Origin: Verrucomicrobiota bacterium
Lineage (GTDB): Bacteria > Verrucomicrobiota > Verrucomicrobiia > CAIQCK01
Direction: 5' to 3'
NCBI GenBank assembly: GCA_016235595.1
Contig: JACRJX010000032.1
Coordinates: 100,633-164,632, forward strand
Length of the DNA stretch: 64,000 bases
In this document: positions 36,508 to 45,842 of the stretch, one piece after another
Layout: every line of letters starts with the position of its first letter
Position numbering within the stretch: position 1 is the stretch's first letter
Position numbers and translations under genes: made by a program
Notes under the pieces: generated by a model
Database searches by the model: none
What the model was told of the DNA's origin: nothing
The model's input: only the letters and a program-made list of their open reading frames with translations

Positions 36508-38496
36508 CTACCGGGGCTGCCACTGCCGGACGTTTGCGATAACCCGAATCCGGTCGCCCGCGCCCAGCTTCTTGTATAGCTGTTGAGTCCACTCGTAGGC
36601 GGCCGGGACTTTGCCTACAAAGGTGATCGGCCGGGGATAGAGCAACGCCAGATTCTGGGGCAGGTCGCCGACACGCAGGATGCCCAGAAACTCCGGCGTC
36701 TGCGGGTTGGTGTGGCTTTCCGGCGGATTGACGAGGATGACCTCGGCCACCTGCGGGTCGAGGATGGCCGCATAGATGGCCAGCGGCGCCGTGACGCCCT
36801 GCCCGAACAGCGTCACCGGACCGGTCGCGGCATCGCGCCGCATCACGGCGATGCCCGCCAGCAGGTCGCACACCTGACGTTCGGGAAGTGTTTGACCCAG
36901 GAGCGGGTACACACGCTTGAGCGTCCACAGATAGCCAGGACCGACCGAGGTGACGCCTGTGTTGCGGACTTCCACGCCGGCAGTCGCGAACTCTTGAGAA
37001 ACGCCGGGACGCGAAGAGCCGCCGCCGGTGAACGTGCTGCGGGCATCGGGCTGCACCGCGAAGGCCACGGTGTGGGTGGGCCACGCCGCTTCCCGCTGCC
37101 GTGCGGTCTTGATGCGGAGGGTCAGCCCGTCGGTGGTATCGAACACATGGGTGCCAAAGGTGGTTCCACCCTTGTCGCCGCCATCCGCGCGACAGTCTCG
37201 AACCCGCGGGTCTTGCTCGCGCGGGATGCAACGGAAGGTGAGTTCCCGCAATCGCTTGAGCGTGGCTTTCTGGTGGGCTCGCCACTCGGTTTCGTTGGCC
37301 ACCTGCGGTGGTTCCGCCTGTTTGACCAACAGGGTATCGATCCGCCGCATCTGGTCGTTCTTCGGAAGTTTGCCGTCAAAGACGAGCAGGTTCTTTTCCG
37401 GTTCCACGAAGTCGGTGACGTCATCCTCGACGGGAGTCGAAACGCCTTTGAGATGTTTGTTGAACCAGGTGAAGATGGCCTGCCGCAGTTTGGGCGTATA
37501 GCCGTGAGGCGTGAGGTCTTCGACCAGGTCAAAGCTCCCGGGCGTCCCCAGAGCCGCATACTGGTGCCGGATGCGGTGGGCAACGTCGCGATACCCGTAA
37601 GGCCTCCAGAGCACGTCCTCGCTGCCGGAGGCGATCAACAATGCCCGCGGGGCAATCAGTGCGCCGATATCAGGCCAGCACCAGCGGTAATAGTTGATCC
37701 AGAACGCGCAGTCGCAGTGGCCGTCGGTGGCGCGATCCAGAACCACATGCTCGATACTCCCGCTCTGGCAGACGGGAACCACGACCTTGACCCGCTCGTC
37801 GGCCGCTCCCAAACACCAGGAGATCACGCCGCCGCCACTGAGGCCCGTCACACCCATCCGTTCCTTGTCCACGTCGGCTCGGGTCTCCAGATAGTCCAGC
37901 GCCCGCATGGCGTTCCACACTTCGGTGCCCGCCGGCGTGTAGCCCCGGCTCGGCCAATCCCAGCGCTCCTCACGATACGTTCCATGATGAATGCCCTGTG
38001 ACTCGCCCAACTGGATCGGGTCCAGCACAAGCGCCACGTATCCATGCTGTCCAAACCAACGGGGGTTGGCTTGGTAGGGCGCATTCACCTTCCCCTTGGA
38101 ATGACCGCACAAATACAGCACCGCAGGCAGCCGCCCGGTGACCTTCGCCGGACGATACAGGTTCCCGATCACGTATGCGCCGGGCATGCATTGGAAATGG
38201 ATCTTCTCGACCACGTAGTCTCCGCGCTCCAGCACGCCGGTCACGGCAGCCTTGAGCGGCGTGCGTTCGGGCATGGGCGAAAGTCCCAGCATCTCGTGCC
38301 ACATTTGGCGTCGTTGGGTAAGCGTCGCCTTCCACTGTGCCGGCGGCAAGGGCATGGCAAGCGAAGAGCTGGACACATCCCGGGCTTGTTGGCAGGTACT
38401 GGTGTAGATCGTCATTTCCGAACCTATCGATACCTCCGTGAAGGCGCTCCCGCAACAGAACAAACACATCGTGGCTGCAATCTGAATTCGTGACAT
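36508..38496 (-). CDS. Acetylxylan-esterase-like tandem alpha/beta hydrolase, exported
   Basis: A 662-residue protein with an N-terminal hydrophobic leader. The first alpha/beta-hydrolase domain shows AVLYLCGHSKGKVNAPY, the nucleophile elbow GVTGLSGGGVISWCLG and LLIASGSEDVLWRPYG with the acid residue, followed by FDLVEDLTPHGYTP with His. This is the AXE1/prolyl-oligopeptidase-type carbohydrate esterase pattern. The second half resembles another hydrolase core (VTLFGQGVTAPLAIYAAIL), but the elbow is G-Q-G, without Ser, so it is probably inactive or non-catalytic. It would remove acetyl groups from xylan-like glycans. It is convergent with the lyase-like gene. Confidence 0.75.
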   Translation of the reverse strand: MSRIQIAATMCLFCCGSAFTEVSIGSEMTIYTSTCQQARDVSSSSLAMPLPPAQWKATLTQRRQMWHEMLGLSPMPERTPLKAAVTGVLERGDYVVEKIHFQCMPGAYVIGNLYRPAKVTGRLPAVLYLCGHSKGKVNAPYQANPRWFGQHGYVALVLDPIQLGESQGIHHGTYREERWDWPSRGYTPAGTEVWNAMRALDYLETRADVDKERMGVTGLSGGGVISWCLGAADERVKVVVPVCQSGSIEHVVLDRATDGHCDCAFWINYYRWCWPDIGALIAPRALLIASGSEDVLWRPYGYRDVAHRIRHQYAALGTPGSFDLVEDLTPHGYTPKLRQAIFTWFNKHLKGVSTPVEDDVTDFVEPEKNLLVFDGKLPKNDQMRRIDTLLVKQAEPPQVANETEWRAHQKATLKRLRELTFRCIPREQDPRVRDCRADGGDKGGTTFGTHVFDTTDGLTLRIKTARQREAAWPTHTVAFAVQPDARSTFTGGGSSRPGVSQEFATAGVEVRNTGVTSVGPGYLWTLKRVYPLLGQTLPERQVCDLLAGIAVMRRDAATGPVTLFGQGVTAPLAIYAAILDPQVAEVILVNPPESHTNPQTPEFLGILRVGDLPQNLALLYPRPITFVGKVPAAYEWTQQLYKKLGAGDRIRVIANVRQWQPR

Positions 38497-38713
38497 TGGA
38501 ATCGCTCCTTGATCTCAAGCGATGGCCTTCGCCTGACACGCCAATAATATACTTCTGCGGCATTTGCCAGAGCAAGCCTTTGCCCCAACGAACAGAACGC
38601 GCCCACAAACGGGTTGCCCCTCCAACACCAGTCCACTTGACTAATCCGGAACGAGTCGCAAAGATGCGCTGCTTTTCTCGGAGCTGTCGTCAAAAAACAA
38701 CAAGGATATCAGA

Positions 38714-40900
38714 ATGAGAAGACTCGTGATGTTGCTGGCGTGGGTTGTGCTGTCGATGGGCGCGCAGGCCGATGTGCGACTGCCTTTGATGTTCAGCGAT
38801 AACATGGTGGTGCAGCGAGAAACCACCGCAACGTTCTGGGGCTGGGCGAGTCCGGGCGAGAAGATCTCCGTGACGGCATCATGGGGTGAGCAGGCCACAG
38901 CCACGGCGACGGCCGATGGCGAGTGGAAAATGAAACTGAAGACCCCCGCGGCGGGCGGCCCGTTCACGATTACCATCAAAGGCAGCAACACGATCGAGCT
39001 GAAGAACGTTCTCTCCGGCGAGGTCTGGCTCTGCTCCGGCCAGTCGAACATGGGCATGACCGTCAACAGCGTCTCGAACGCACAGGCTGAGATCGCGGCG
39101 GCAGATCATCCGCAAATCCGCCTGTTGAGCGTGAAACTCGTCACAGCCAACGAACCGCAAAAGGAATGCCAGGGGACGCCGTGGGCGCCATGCAGTCCGA
39201 AGAATGTCGGATCGTTCACGGCAGCGGGCTACTTTTTCGGCCGCAAGCTCCATCAAGACTTGAAGGTGCCGATCGGGCTGATCAACTCCTCCTGGGGCGG
39301 CACGTGCATCGAGACGTGGACTTCCTGGGATGTGCAGAAGGACGACCCGGCAATGCAGGCCTTGCGCAAGAACTGGGACGAGCGCGACAAGACCTACACG
39401 CCCGAAGGCGCGAAGAAGCAATTCGAAGCCGAGAAGAAGGCATGGGATGCCTGGAACGCCGGCGACAAGAAGACGAAAGCGCCCCCGCGTCCGCGCCTGC
39501 ATCCCCAGCCGCGCAAGGACCAGAACTACCCGGCAAACCTGTTCAACGCGATGATCAATCCGCTGGTTCCTTTCGCCATTCGCGGCGCGATTTGGTACCA
39601 GGGCGAAGGCAACGCCGGGCGCGGCAAGGAATATCGCGTCCAGCTCGAACGCATGATCGTCAACTGGCGCACGCTTTGGGGCAATGAATTCCCGTTCTAC
39701 TTCGTGCAACTGCCGAATTTCATGGCGCCATGGCAGAACCCGGTCGAGGATGGCGGCTGGCCGCAAATCCGCGAGTCGTTTGCGAAGACCGCCAAGGAGG
39801 TGCCGAACACCGGCATGGCCATCACCATCGACATCGGCGAGGAAAACGACATTCATCCCAAGAACAAGCAGGACGTTGGCGACCGCCTGGGTCGCGTTGC
39901 GCTCCACAAAACCTACGGCATGAAGGGCTTTGCCTGGAACGGACCGGTGGCGGAGTCGTGCAAGTTCGCCGGCGGCAAGGCAATGATCCTGTTCAATACC
40001 GGCGGCGCGCCGCTCGCAGTCAAAGGCGGCGGCAAAATTGTCGGCTTTGCCCTGACGGGCGAGGACGGCAAGACCGTTGCGGCCGATGCCGCCATCGAAG
40101 GCAAGGACACGGTCGTCGTCAGTTCGCCGAAAGTGGCCGAGCCGGTCGTGGTGCACTACGCATGGGCCAACAATCCCGTCGGCGTCAACCTCGCGAATGC
40201 CGAGGGACTGCCCGCTGCGCCGTTCCGCTTTGGCGAGATGCCGAAGTTCGAAGTCTTCTCGAAATTCCTTCCCGACGAAGCCAAGGCTTACAAGCTGGTC
40301 TATGCCTTCGACCCTCTCGCGGGCAAGTTGACCGATGGCGGCACGCGTTTCGTTTATGAAACCGACAACTCAGCCAAGGTGAAGGGCCCGTTCAAGAAGG
40401 TGGCCCATTTCCTCGCACTGCGGGACGCAGCGGGCGTCGTTTCCTACGCGTTCGTCGCCATGGACCCATACACGAGTGACGCAGCCCAGATCGGCGTGCC
40501 GACCGTCGCGAGCGGCGCGCGGTTCCAGCAGAAAGTCACCGGCGCCATCGTGAAGACGAACGCCAAGGGGGTGACCGCCGGCGAGTTCGCCGAGGGCTGC
40601 AACATCGAGTTCTATCCATGCAACTACGGCCCACAGAACGCGGCCAAGATTCCCGGCGCGGAGGATGGCGTGTTCGACTTCGGCGACGGCATGGCGTCAA
40701 AGAACGCAACCGGCTACGGCGCAATGCAGATCCACAACTGGCAGGGCAAACACTCAATCATCTGCTTCAACCGCTTCGGTGGCGGCCATACATGCGACGT
40801 TGGCCTCGGCAACTCCGAAGGCAAAACGCGCGACTGGACCTTCACCTCCAGCGGCAAGAACTACAGTCAGGGTGAATTTCTGGTTCTGGTGCAGCCGTAG
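38714..40900 (+). CDS. Sialate O-acetylesterase-type exported hydrolase
   Basis: A 728-residue protein with leader VMLLAWVVLSMGAQA. The SASA/SGNH domain has VWLCSGQSNMGMTVNS with the catalytic Ser, the block GAIWYQGEGNAGRGKEYRVQL and the late block GEENDIHPKNKQDVGDRL carrying Asp and His. The N-terminal DNMVVQRETTATFWGWASPGEK is the usual opening of bacterial sialate O-acetylesterases in polysaccharide loci, where they deacetylate plant glycans. The last 200 residues form an extra domain (AFDPLAGKLTDGGTRFVYET; GGHTCDVGLGNSEGKTRDWTF) not normally seen in the minimal family, perhaps carbohydrate-binding. Confidence 0.88.
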   Translation: MRRLVMLLAWVVLSMGAQADVRLPLMFSDNMVVQRETTATFWGWASPGEKISVTASWGEQATATATADGEWKMKLKTPAAGGPFTITIKGSNTIELKNVLSGEVWLCSGQSNMGMTVNSVSNAQAEIAAADHPQIRLLSVKLVTANEPQKECQGTPWAPCSPKNVGSFTAAGYFFGRKLHQDLKVPIGLINSSWGGTCIETWTSWDVQKDDPAMQALRKNWDERDKTYTPEGAKKQFEAEKKAWDAWNAGDKKTKAPPRPRLHPQPRKDQNYPANLFNAMINPLVPFAIRGAIWYQGEGNAGRGKEYRVQLERMIVNWRTLWGNEFPFYFVQLPNFMAPWQNPVEDGGWPQIRESFAKTAKEVPNTGMAITIDIGEENDIHPKNKQDVGDRLGRVALHKTYGMKGFAWNGPVAESCKFAGGKAMILFNTGGAPLAVKGGGKIVGFALTGEDGKTVAADAAIEGKDTVVVSSPKVAEPVVVHYAWANNPVGVNLANAEGLPAAPFRFGEMPKFEVFSKFLPDEAKAYKLVYAFDPLAGKLTDGGTRFVYETDNSAKVKGPFKKVAHFLALRDAAGVVSYAFVAMDPYTSDAAQIGVPTVASGARFQQKVTGAIVKTNAKGVTAGEFAEGCNIEFYPCNYGPQNAAKIPGAEDGVFDFGDGMASKNATGYGAMQIHNWQGKHSIICFNRFGGGHTCDVGLGNSEGKTRDWTFTSSGKNYSQGEFLVLVQP

Positions 40901-41076
40901 CCGGAACTGAGCGCCTGTAAACATCATCCGCATCCGCTGTCGCGGAGGCGAGGATCGCACAGGCACGGTCGTGGGACGTTGCGTGACCAGACACGGACGT
41001 GTCTGCCAAGCGAGCGCCTGTGGGCTCGCGAGTAACGGGCAGTTCCTCCGCGAACCAGCAACCTCCCGAAAGAAAG

Positions 41077-41153
41077 TGGTACGCCTGGCTGGGATCGAAC
41101 CAGCGACCCGAGGTTTAGAAAACCTCTGCTCTATCCAACTGAGCTACAGGCGC
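41077..41153 (-). tRNA. tRNA-Arg (anticodon UCU)
   Basis: The minus strand folds as a full cloverleaf. The acceptor GCGCCTG pairs with CAGGCGT (one G-U pair). The D-arm is GCTC-AGTTGGATA-GAGC and the anticodon stem GAGGT/ACCTC with loop TTTCTAA gives anticodon TCT. The T-arm is GCTGG-TTCGATC-CCAGC and the ACCA end is encoded. The mature molecule without CCA spans 41080-41153. A truncated integrase-like frame starts just beyond its 5' end. Confidence 0.95.
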
Positions 41154-41169
41154 AACATCGGTTTTACCG

Positions 41170-41463
41170 ATGTACTTTGAGTGTCTTCAGTTACCAGAAT
41201 ATGGACCTGCACTCAAAACCGGTAACGTTCGTGCTTTTGGCGCTACGAAAGCCAGAATCAACCATGCCATTCAGGCTCTTGAGAAGGTCAATATCCCCTG
41301 TCTATATCGCTCCAAGGTGTCCGGCGTCTTCTATGGAATTTTCAGTCGCACCGGCGGGCAGGCCAAACGCTCGCTCAAGACCAAAGACAAAGAACTCGCT
41401 CGTCGACGACTCGAAGAATTACGCCAAAAGGTTGGCAGACTCAACACCAAAGCGGGCGCCATG
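41170..41463 (+). pseudogene. Truncated tyrosine-recombinase (phage integrase) N-terminal fragment
   Basis: The frame encodes IPCLYRSKVSGVFYGIFSRT and KRSLKTKDKELARRRLEELR, the SAM-like N-terminal segment with a three-stranded sheet and helix found in tyrosine recombinases. The sequence stops resembling an integrase near residue 98. The frame then runs on into antisense of the next gene (to 41694), so the catalytic domain is missing. It lies 16 nt from tRNA-Arg, a typical integration target, and is lower in GC than its neighbours. I read it as the remnant of an integrated element. Confidence 0.7.
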
Positions 41464-41592
41464 AACTACCCCGCGGTTCGGCAGAGCCGAATACTTCTCT
41501 CCAGCCGAAACGCCCCGGCCTGTTTGTCCGAGATGAGAAATCCAACCGAATTGACCCTCGCAGGATTCAGCGGCGGCACGTCCGTTGAGTAT

Positions 41593-43050
41593 TCAACCAT
41601 TTTTCTCGGCAGTCTGCGCCAGGCCGCGCAGCATCCCGGCGAACACGAGTTGGTGCAACGGCCAAACGCCATACCAATACGCCAGCCCCCATAATCCAAG
41701 CGGATCGAACATCGCCGTCTGGTGCAGCCGCGTGCCATTTCCATCCGGTTGCACTTCAAATTCCAGCCACGCCCGGCCCGGAAGTTTCATCTCCGCCGCC
41801 AGCCGCAGCCGCTGGCCCGGCTGGATGGATTCGACGCGCCAGCAATCCAACGTGTCGCCCACGCGCAACCGCTCCGGATCACGGCGACCGCGGCGCATCC
41901 CCACCCCGCCCACGAGCAGGTCCAGCCAGCCGCGCAACGTCCAAAGCCCGTTCGCATAATGCCAGCCCGCCGCGCCGCCGATGCGTTCGACGGCGGCAAA
42001 CACCCTGGCCGGCGACGCTGCGACATGCGCGGACCGCGAGTCCACCAAGCGGTTGCCCAATCGTGCGCCTCCCCAGTGCCGGGGCGCGCTCGCGGCGGCG
42101 GACAAGGCGTCCGACCAGCGCGTTTGCGCGATGCTGGAGTCTTCGTTGCGCAACGCGCGCGCAATCGCCTCGCGCACGCCGATCGGCGTGATGGGGAACA
42201 AACGTTGTGCGGAATCATCGCGCACCACCGTCGGATGACGAAGGCTGTCCACCAGCTTGCGACCCACGCGGGCATACAGCGGCGTCACCAAGCCCAGCCA
42301 CAAACTCGACAGTCGCGGCGTCAACAGGGGCACGGGAATCATCCACCGCCGCAGCCCGCGCTGCCGCGCGTATTCGCGCATCAGTTCACCATAGGAAACC
42401 TGGTCCGGCCCGCCAATCTCGACGATGGCGCTGCCATCCATCTTGAGGGACAGCGCCGCACGGAGATAAGCCAGCACGTCGCCGATGGCGATGGGTTGCG
42501 CCGTCACCCGACACCAGCGCGGCATCACCATCACCGGCAACCGCTCCACCAGTGCCCGGATCATTTCGTAGGACAAGCTGCCCGAGCCGATGATGATGGA
42601 CGCCCGGAACTCGATCACCGGCACGCCGTGCGCCCGCAACCGCTCTCCCACCTCATGCCGGCTGCGGAGGTGCGCCGACAAATCCGGTTCATCCTCGCCC
42701 AAGCCTCCAAGATAAATGATGCGCCGCACGCCAGCGGCCCGCGCAGCGGCGGCGAAATTCTCCGCGGCCAGACGATCCTGCGTTTCAAAATCGCCCGTCG
42801 CACCCATCGAATGAACCAGATAAACCGCGGCTTCCACACCCTGCATGGACGCCGATAGCGATGCCGCGTCGAGCAAGTCGCCTGGCACCACTTCGACGCC
42901 GGCCGGCACACGGGATAACAAATGTCCCGGCTGCCGCGCCAGACACCGCACGCGCCAGCCATCCGCCACCAGCAACGGCAACAGCCGCCCGCCGACGTAA
43001 CCGGTCGCGCCCGTCAGCAAAATTTGGCCAGGCTTGTCCATTTCAGGCAC
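41593..43050 (-). CDS. NAD(P)-binding SDR-type protein with DUF2867 domain
   Basis: A 485-residue protein. Residues about 5-300 form an atypical short-chain dehydrogenase/epimerase domain with the Rossmann motif ILLTGATGYVGGRLLPLL and the blocks VVPGDLLDAASL, AVYLVHSMGATGDFE, RRIIYLGGLGEDEPDLSAHL and VIEFRASIIIGSGSLSYEMI. The rest (GWHYANGLWTLRGWLDLLVG; LRLAAEMKLPGRAWLEFEV) fits the DUF2867/START-like C-terminal domain of this two-domain family. The substrate is unknown and it is likely cytoplasmic. The start may be 43050 or 43041. Its 3' end abuts the integrase fragment. Confidence 0.85.
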   Translation of the reverse strand: MPEMDKPGQILLTGATGYVGGRLLPLLVADGWRVRCLARQPGHLLSRVPAGVEVVPGDLLDAASLSASMQGVEAAVYLVHSMGATGDFETQDRLAAENFAAAARAAGVRRIIYLGGLGEDEPDLSAHLRSRHEVGERLRAHGVPVIEFRASIIIGSGSLSYEMIRALVERLPVMVMPRWCRVTAQPIAIGDVLAYLRAALSLKMDGSAIVEIGGPDQVSYGELMREYARQRGLRRWMIPVPLLTPRLSSLWLGLVTPLYARVGRKLVDSLRHPTVVRDDSAQRLFPITPIGVREAIARALRNEDSSIAQTRWSDALSAAASAPRHWGGARLGNRLVDSRSAHVAASPARVFAAVERIGGAAGWHYANGLWTLRGWLDLLVGGVGMRRGRRDPERLRVGDTLDCWRVESIQPGQRLRLAAEMKLPGRAWLEFEVQPDGNGTRLHQTAMFDPLGLWGLAYWYGVWPLHQLVFAGMLRGLAQTAEKNG

Positions 43051-43600
43051 GGGTGCTTCGGTTGAAGTTCATTGCGTCAGTTGGTTTTCATTTCCACCTG
43101 CCCCGACAGCAGACGCGGCAGCAGCAGGCCGCGCGTCCGCCGGAGGTTTTGGATTCGCAGACGCGACTTGTAGATGAGGCGGAAGCTTGGCGCGACTTTC
43201 TCGGATGGAGCAATCCACATCATAGGCCCTCGTGATGGACGCGGAGACTACAAGAGCCGGTGCGGCGCAGCAAGGATGGTGTGAGGTCGTGTCTTCGCTG
43301 CCGCGAACCGGCGCGCTGCACTTCGGGCATGGCTGATTGATCTTCACCCTCCATCCACACTTGCCACACGGAGTGCATCGGGCGCCAACTCGATGACCGT
43401 GCTGCCCGGTGGAATCGCGGATGGGATTTTGTGCTTGCGCCGACCGGTCGGGTGGCGAGAATGCCGGCGGTGATGTACGGCACCGGCAACAAAGCAGCCA
43501 TCGGTGCCCGGCGCGCAGGATCCTTTTCTTCGGACCTGCTCACGACCTGCTTTCAACAATGCGTGCTCGACTTCAAGCGAGACCAGACAAGGAGAGATAC
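43051..43600. other. 550-nt gap with weak minus-strand frames
   Basis: Two weak minus-strand frames overlap by a GTGA (43344-43347). The upstream frame (43559-43344) ends ...IPPGSTVIELAPDALRVAS. The downstream frame (43347-43069, GTG start) opens with a single zinc-knuckle-like PCPKCSAPVRG and continues with a Pro/Ala-rich tail. They may be remnants of one small gene or spurious. No other signal is seen. Confidence 0.3.
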
Positions 43601-44272
43601 ATGAAACTGACAGGAATGATACTAATTGCCGCCATGGTCGGAGGACTTGCCTTGGCGGCAGGCGCCGACGATACCAGCAAGACGCAGCTCAAAATCTCTC
43701 TGCCGAGACCGCAGTTCACCGGCACGCCAAGGCCTATTCGGTCGCCAAATCTGGAGCCCCCGCGCAATGGCAAACTGTATCCACCAATCGAGGTGCCAGC
43801 CAACTGTGACAAGCTTCTGTCGAAGGGCTGCAAAGTCACATCAAGCGATCGCGACCCGGTCATCGGCACGTTGTCGCTCATCACTGACGGCGACAAAGAA
43901 CATGATTCGGAAACCTATGTTGAGTTGCCTCCCGGCAAGCAGTGGGTTCAGATCGATCTGGGCAAGGAGCACGAGGTCTACGCAATCTGCGTGTGGCACT
44001 TCCATGGCGAGGCACGCGTGTATCGCGATGTCATCTGCCAGATTTGCAATGATCCGAACTTCGCGAACGGTGTCGTGACCGTCTTCAACAACGACCACGA
44101 TAATTCATCAGGGCTGGGCGTGGGCAAGGACAAGGAATATGTCGAATCCAACGAGGGCCGTCCTTTTGCCGTCAACGGCGTGAAAGGCCGCTATATCCGC
44201 TTCTATAGCAGCGGCAGCACCTCGAGCGAAATGAACCACTACACTGAAATCGAGATTTACGGCAAACCGTAA
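43601..44272 (+). CDS. Exported F5/8-type C (discoidin-like) domain protein
   Basis: A 223-residue exported protein (leader ILIAAMVGGLALAAGA). The mature part contains a discoidin-like jelly roll: LSLITDGDKEHDSETYVELP, WVQIDLGKEHEVYAICVWH and the closing GRYIRFYSSGSTSSEMNHYTEIEIYG. Such domains bind carbohydrate; there is no catalytic module. AAGGAGAG precedes the ATG at 43601. It lies 37 nt before a Tat-type Gfo/Idh gene, so both are probably co-transcribed and may act on the same extracellular sugar. Confidence 0.75.
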   Translation: MKLTGMILIAAMVGGLALAAGADDTSKTQLKISLPRPQFTGTPRPIRSPNLEPPRNGKLYPPIEVPANCDKLLSKGCKVTSSDRDPVIGTLSLITDGDKEHDSETYVELPPGKQWVQIDLGKEHEVYAICVWHFHGEARVYRDVICQICNDPNFANGVVTVFNNDHDNSSGLGVGKDKEYVESNEGRPFAVNGVKGRYIRFYSSGSTSSEMNHYTEIEIYGKP

Positions 44273-44309
44273 AGCTTTTCCCTGCGGACTTCTGAAAGGG
44301 CGACGAATA

Positions 44310-45680
44310 ATGAATACGACAAGAAGAAGATTCATCCGGGACACAGTCGCAATGCTATCGGCCCCGATGATCGTGCGTCCGTCCGTGCTGGGCGCAGACG
44401 GCACAACGGCTCCCAGCAACCGGATCAATCTGGCGATGATTGGCACCGGCAACATGGGGAAACGGCACATGCCCCGCCTGCTTTTCGACCGGGACGTGCA
44501 GGTCGTGGCCCTGTGCGACCCGGACGCCTCGCGACTGCAAGAGGTCCGCGAGATCGTTGAGTCCAACTACGCCCAGTTGCTGGACAAAGGCTCCTATCGC
44601 GGCTGCGCGGCCGTCGCCGACTTCCGCGAGGTGCTCCAGCGCAAGGACATCGACGCCGTGATGATCATCACGCCGGACCATTGGCACGTCCCCATCGCCA
44701 CCGCGGCAGCCAAGGCTGGCAAGGACATCTACTGTGAGAAGCCCGTCTCCATGACCGTCCGCCAGGGCCGCAAGCTGGTCGAGGCGGTGCGAGCCAGCAA
44801 CCGCGTCTTCCAAACCGGCTCGCAGTACCGGTCAAAAACGATAATCCGCAAAGCCCTGACCTTTGTCCGGGGAGGCGGCCTCGGCAAGGTGAAGCACGCA
44901 TTCGCGCACTGGCCCAAGATCGGCGTGCCGACCGTCGGCAGCTCCTACATCCCGCTGAACCCGAAGCTTCCGGAAGAGCCTGTGCTGAAGGGGCTGGATT
45001 GGGACCGGTGGGTTGGCCCCGCGCCCATGCGGCCTTACAACAGCCTCTACCATCGCAATCCCACCCCGAGCTCGGTGTTCTGGGCGTGGTGCGCCGATTT
45101 CGGACTCGGCGTCGTGACCTACGAGCACGCCCACTTCGCCGACAACATCCAGTGGGCATTGGGCATGGAGGAATCCGGCCCGGTGGAAATCATTCATCCG
45201 TCAACCAAACAGTTTCCGACGCTCACCTGCCGTTACGCCAATGGGACGCTCCTGCATCAGGTGGAAGACATGCGGGACGTGAAGAGAATCTACCACGCCG
45301 TGCCGGACACTGCGCGGATGGACGGTTATCTGGGCGGCGTGTTTGTCGGCGAGCGTGGGTGGGTCTCGGTCCAGTTCAGCAAAAAGATGGAGGGCGGACC
45401 TGAGAGTATTTTCGACGAGATGAAGATCAGGAACCGCGAGACCACCGCCAGCGCCGACAAGCATCACCAGAACTGGTTCGACTGCATCAGGAGCCGGCAG
45501 AAACCCAGCGCGCACGAGGAGATCGGCCACCGCGCCGCCTCCCTCGGACAGATCATCACCGCCTCCTACAAACTGGGACGCTCGCTCAAGTGGGATCCCG
45601 CCGGAGAGATCTTCCCCGGCGACGACGAGGCCAACCGCTTGTTGGAATGCCCCGTCCCCCGCGCCGAGTGGGCGATGTGA
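44310..45680 (+). CDS. Gfo/Idh/MocA oxidoreductase with twin-arginine leader
   Basis: A 456-residue protein. The leader has three consecutive arginines (MNTTRRRFIRDTVAMLSAPM), typical of Tat-exported oxidoreductases of this group. The Rossmann motif is LAMIGTGNMGKRHMPRLL, the catalytic-side EKP motif YCEKPVSMTVRQGRKLVEAV, and later blocks are RVFQTGSQYRSKTIIRKAL and WDRWVGPAPMRPYNSLYHRN. It would use NAD(H) for sugar oxidation, or hold the cofactor tightly as in glucose-fructose oxidoreductase. It follows the F5/8-type gene by 37 nt. Confidence 0.85.
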   Translation: MNTTRRRFIRDTVAMLSAPMIVRPSVLGADGTTAPSNRINLAMIGTGNMGKRHMPRLLFDRDVQVVALCDPDASRLQEVREIVESNYAQLLDKGSYRGCAAVADFREVLQRKDIDAVMIITPDHWHVPIATAAAKAGKDIYCEKPVSMTVRQGRKLVEAVRASNRVFQTGSQYRSKTIIRKALTFVRGGGLGKVKHAFAHWPKIGVPTVGSSYIPLNPKLPEEPVLKGLDWDRWVGPAPMRPYNSLYHRNPTPSSVFWAWCADFGLGVVTYEHAHFADNIQWALGMEESGPVEIIHPSTKQFPTLTCRYANGTLLHQVEDMRDVKRIYHAVPDTARMDGYLGGVFVGERGWVSVQFSKKMEGGPESIFDEMKIRNRETTASADKHHQNWFDCIRSRQKPSAHEEIGHRAASLGQIITASYKLGRSLKWDPAGEIFPGDDEANRLLECPVPRAEWAM

Positions 45681-45842
45681 CACCCCGTGAGTGAGGAAAA
45701 CTCGCGGCTTCACCGACCGCCGCAAAATCTCCGTGACCAGCCGATGGCCGGCAATGAATCCGTGAAGGAATTTGAAATCCACCTCAGAAGTTGACAGCAG
45801 CACTGGCCGAAAAAGCGAATTCCTGCTATCAGTTGGAAATCT

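Noticed and set aside
43069..43559. Two-gene zinc-ribbon cassette
   Set aside because: Only one CxxC is present and the frames overlap with a low-complexity tail; listed only as a weak region.
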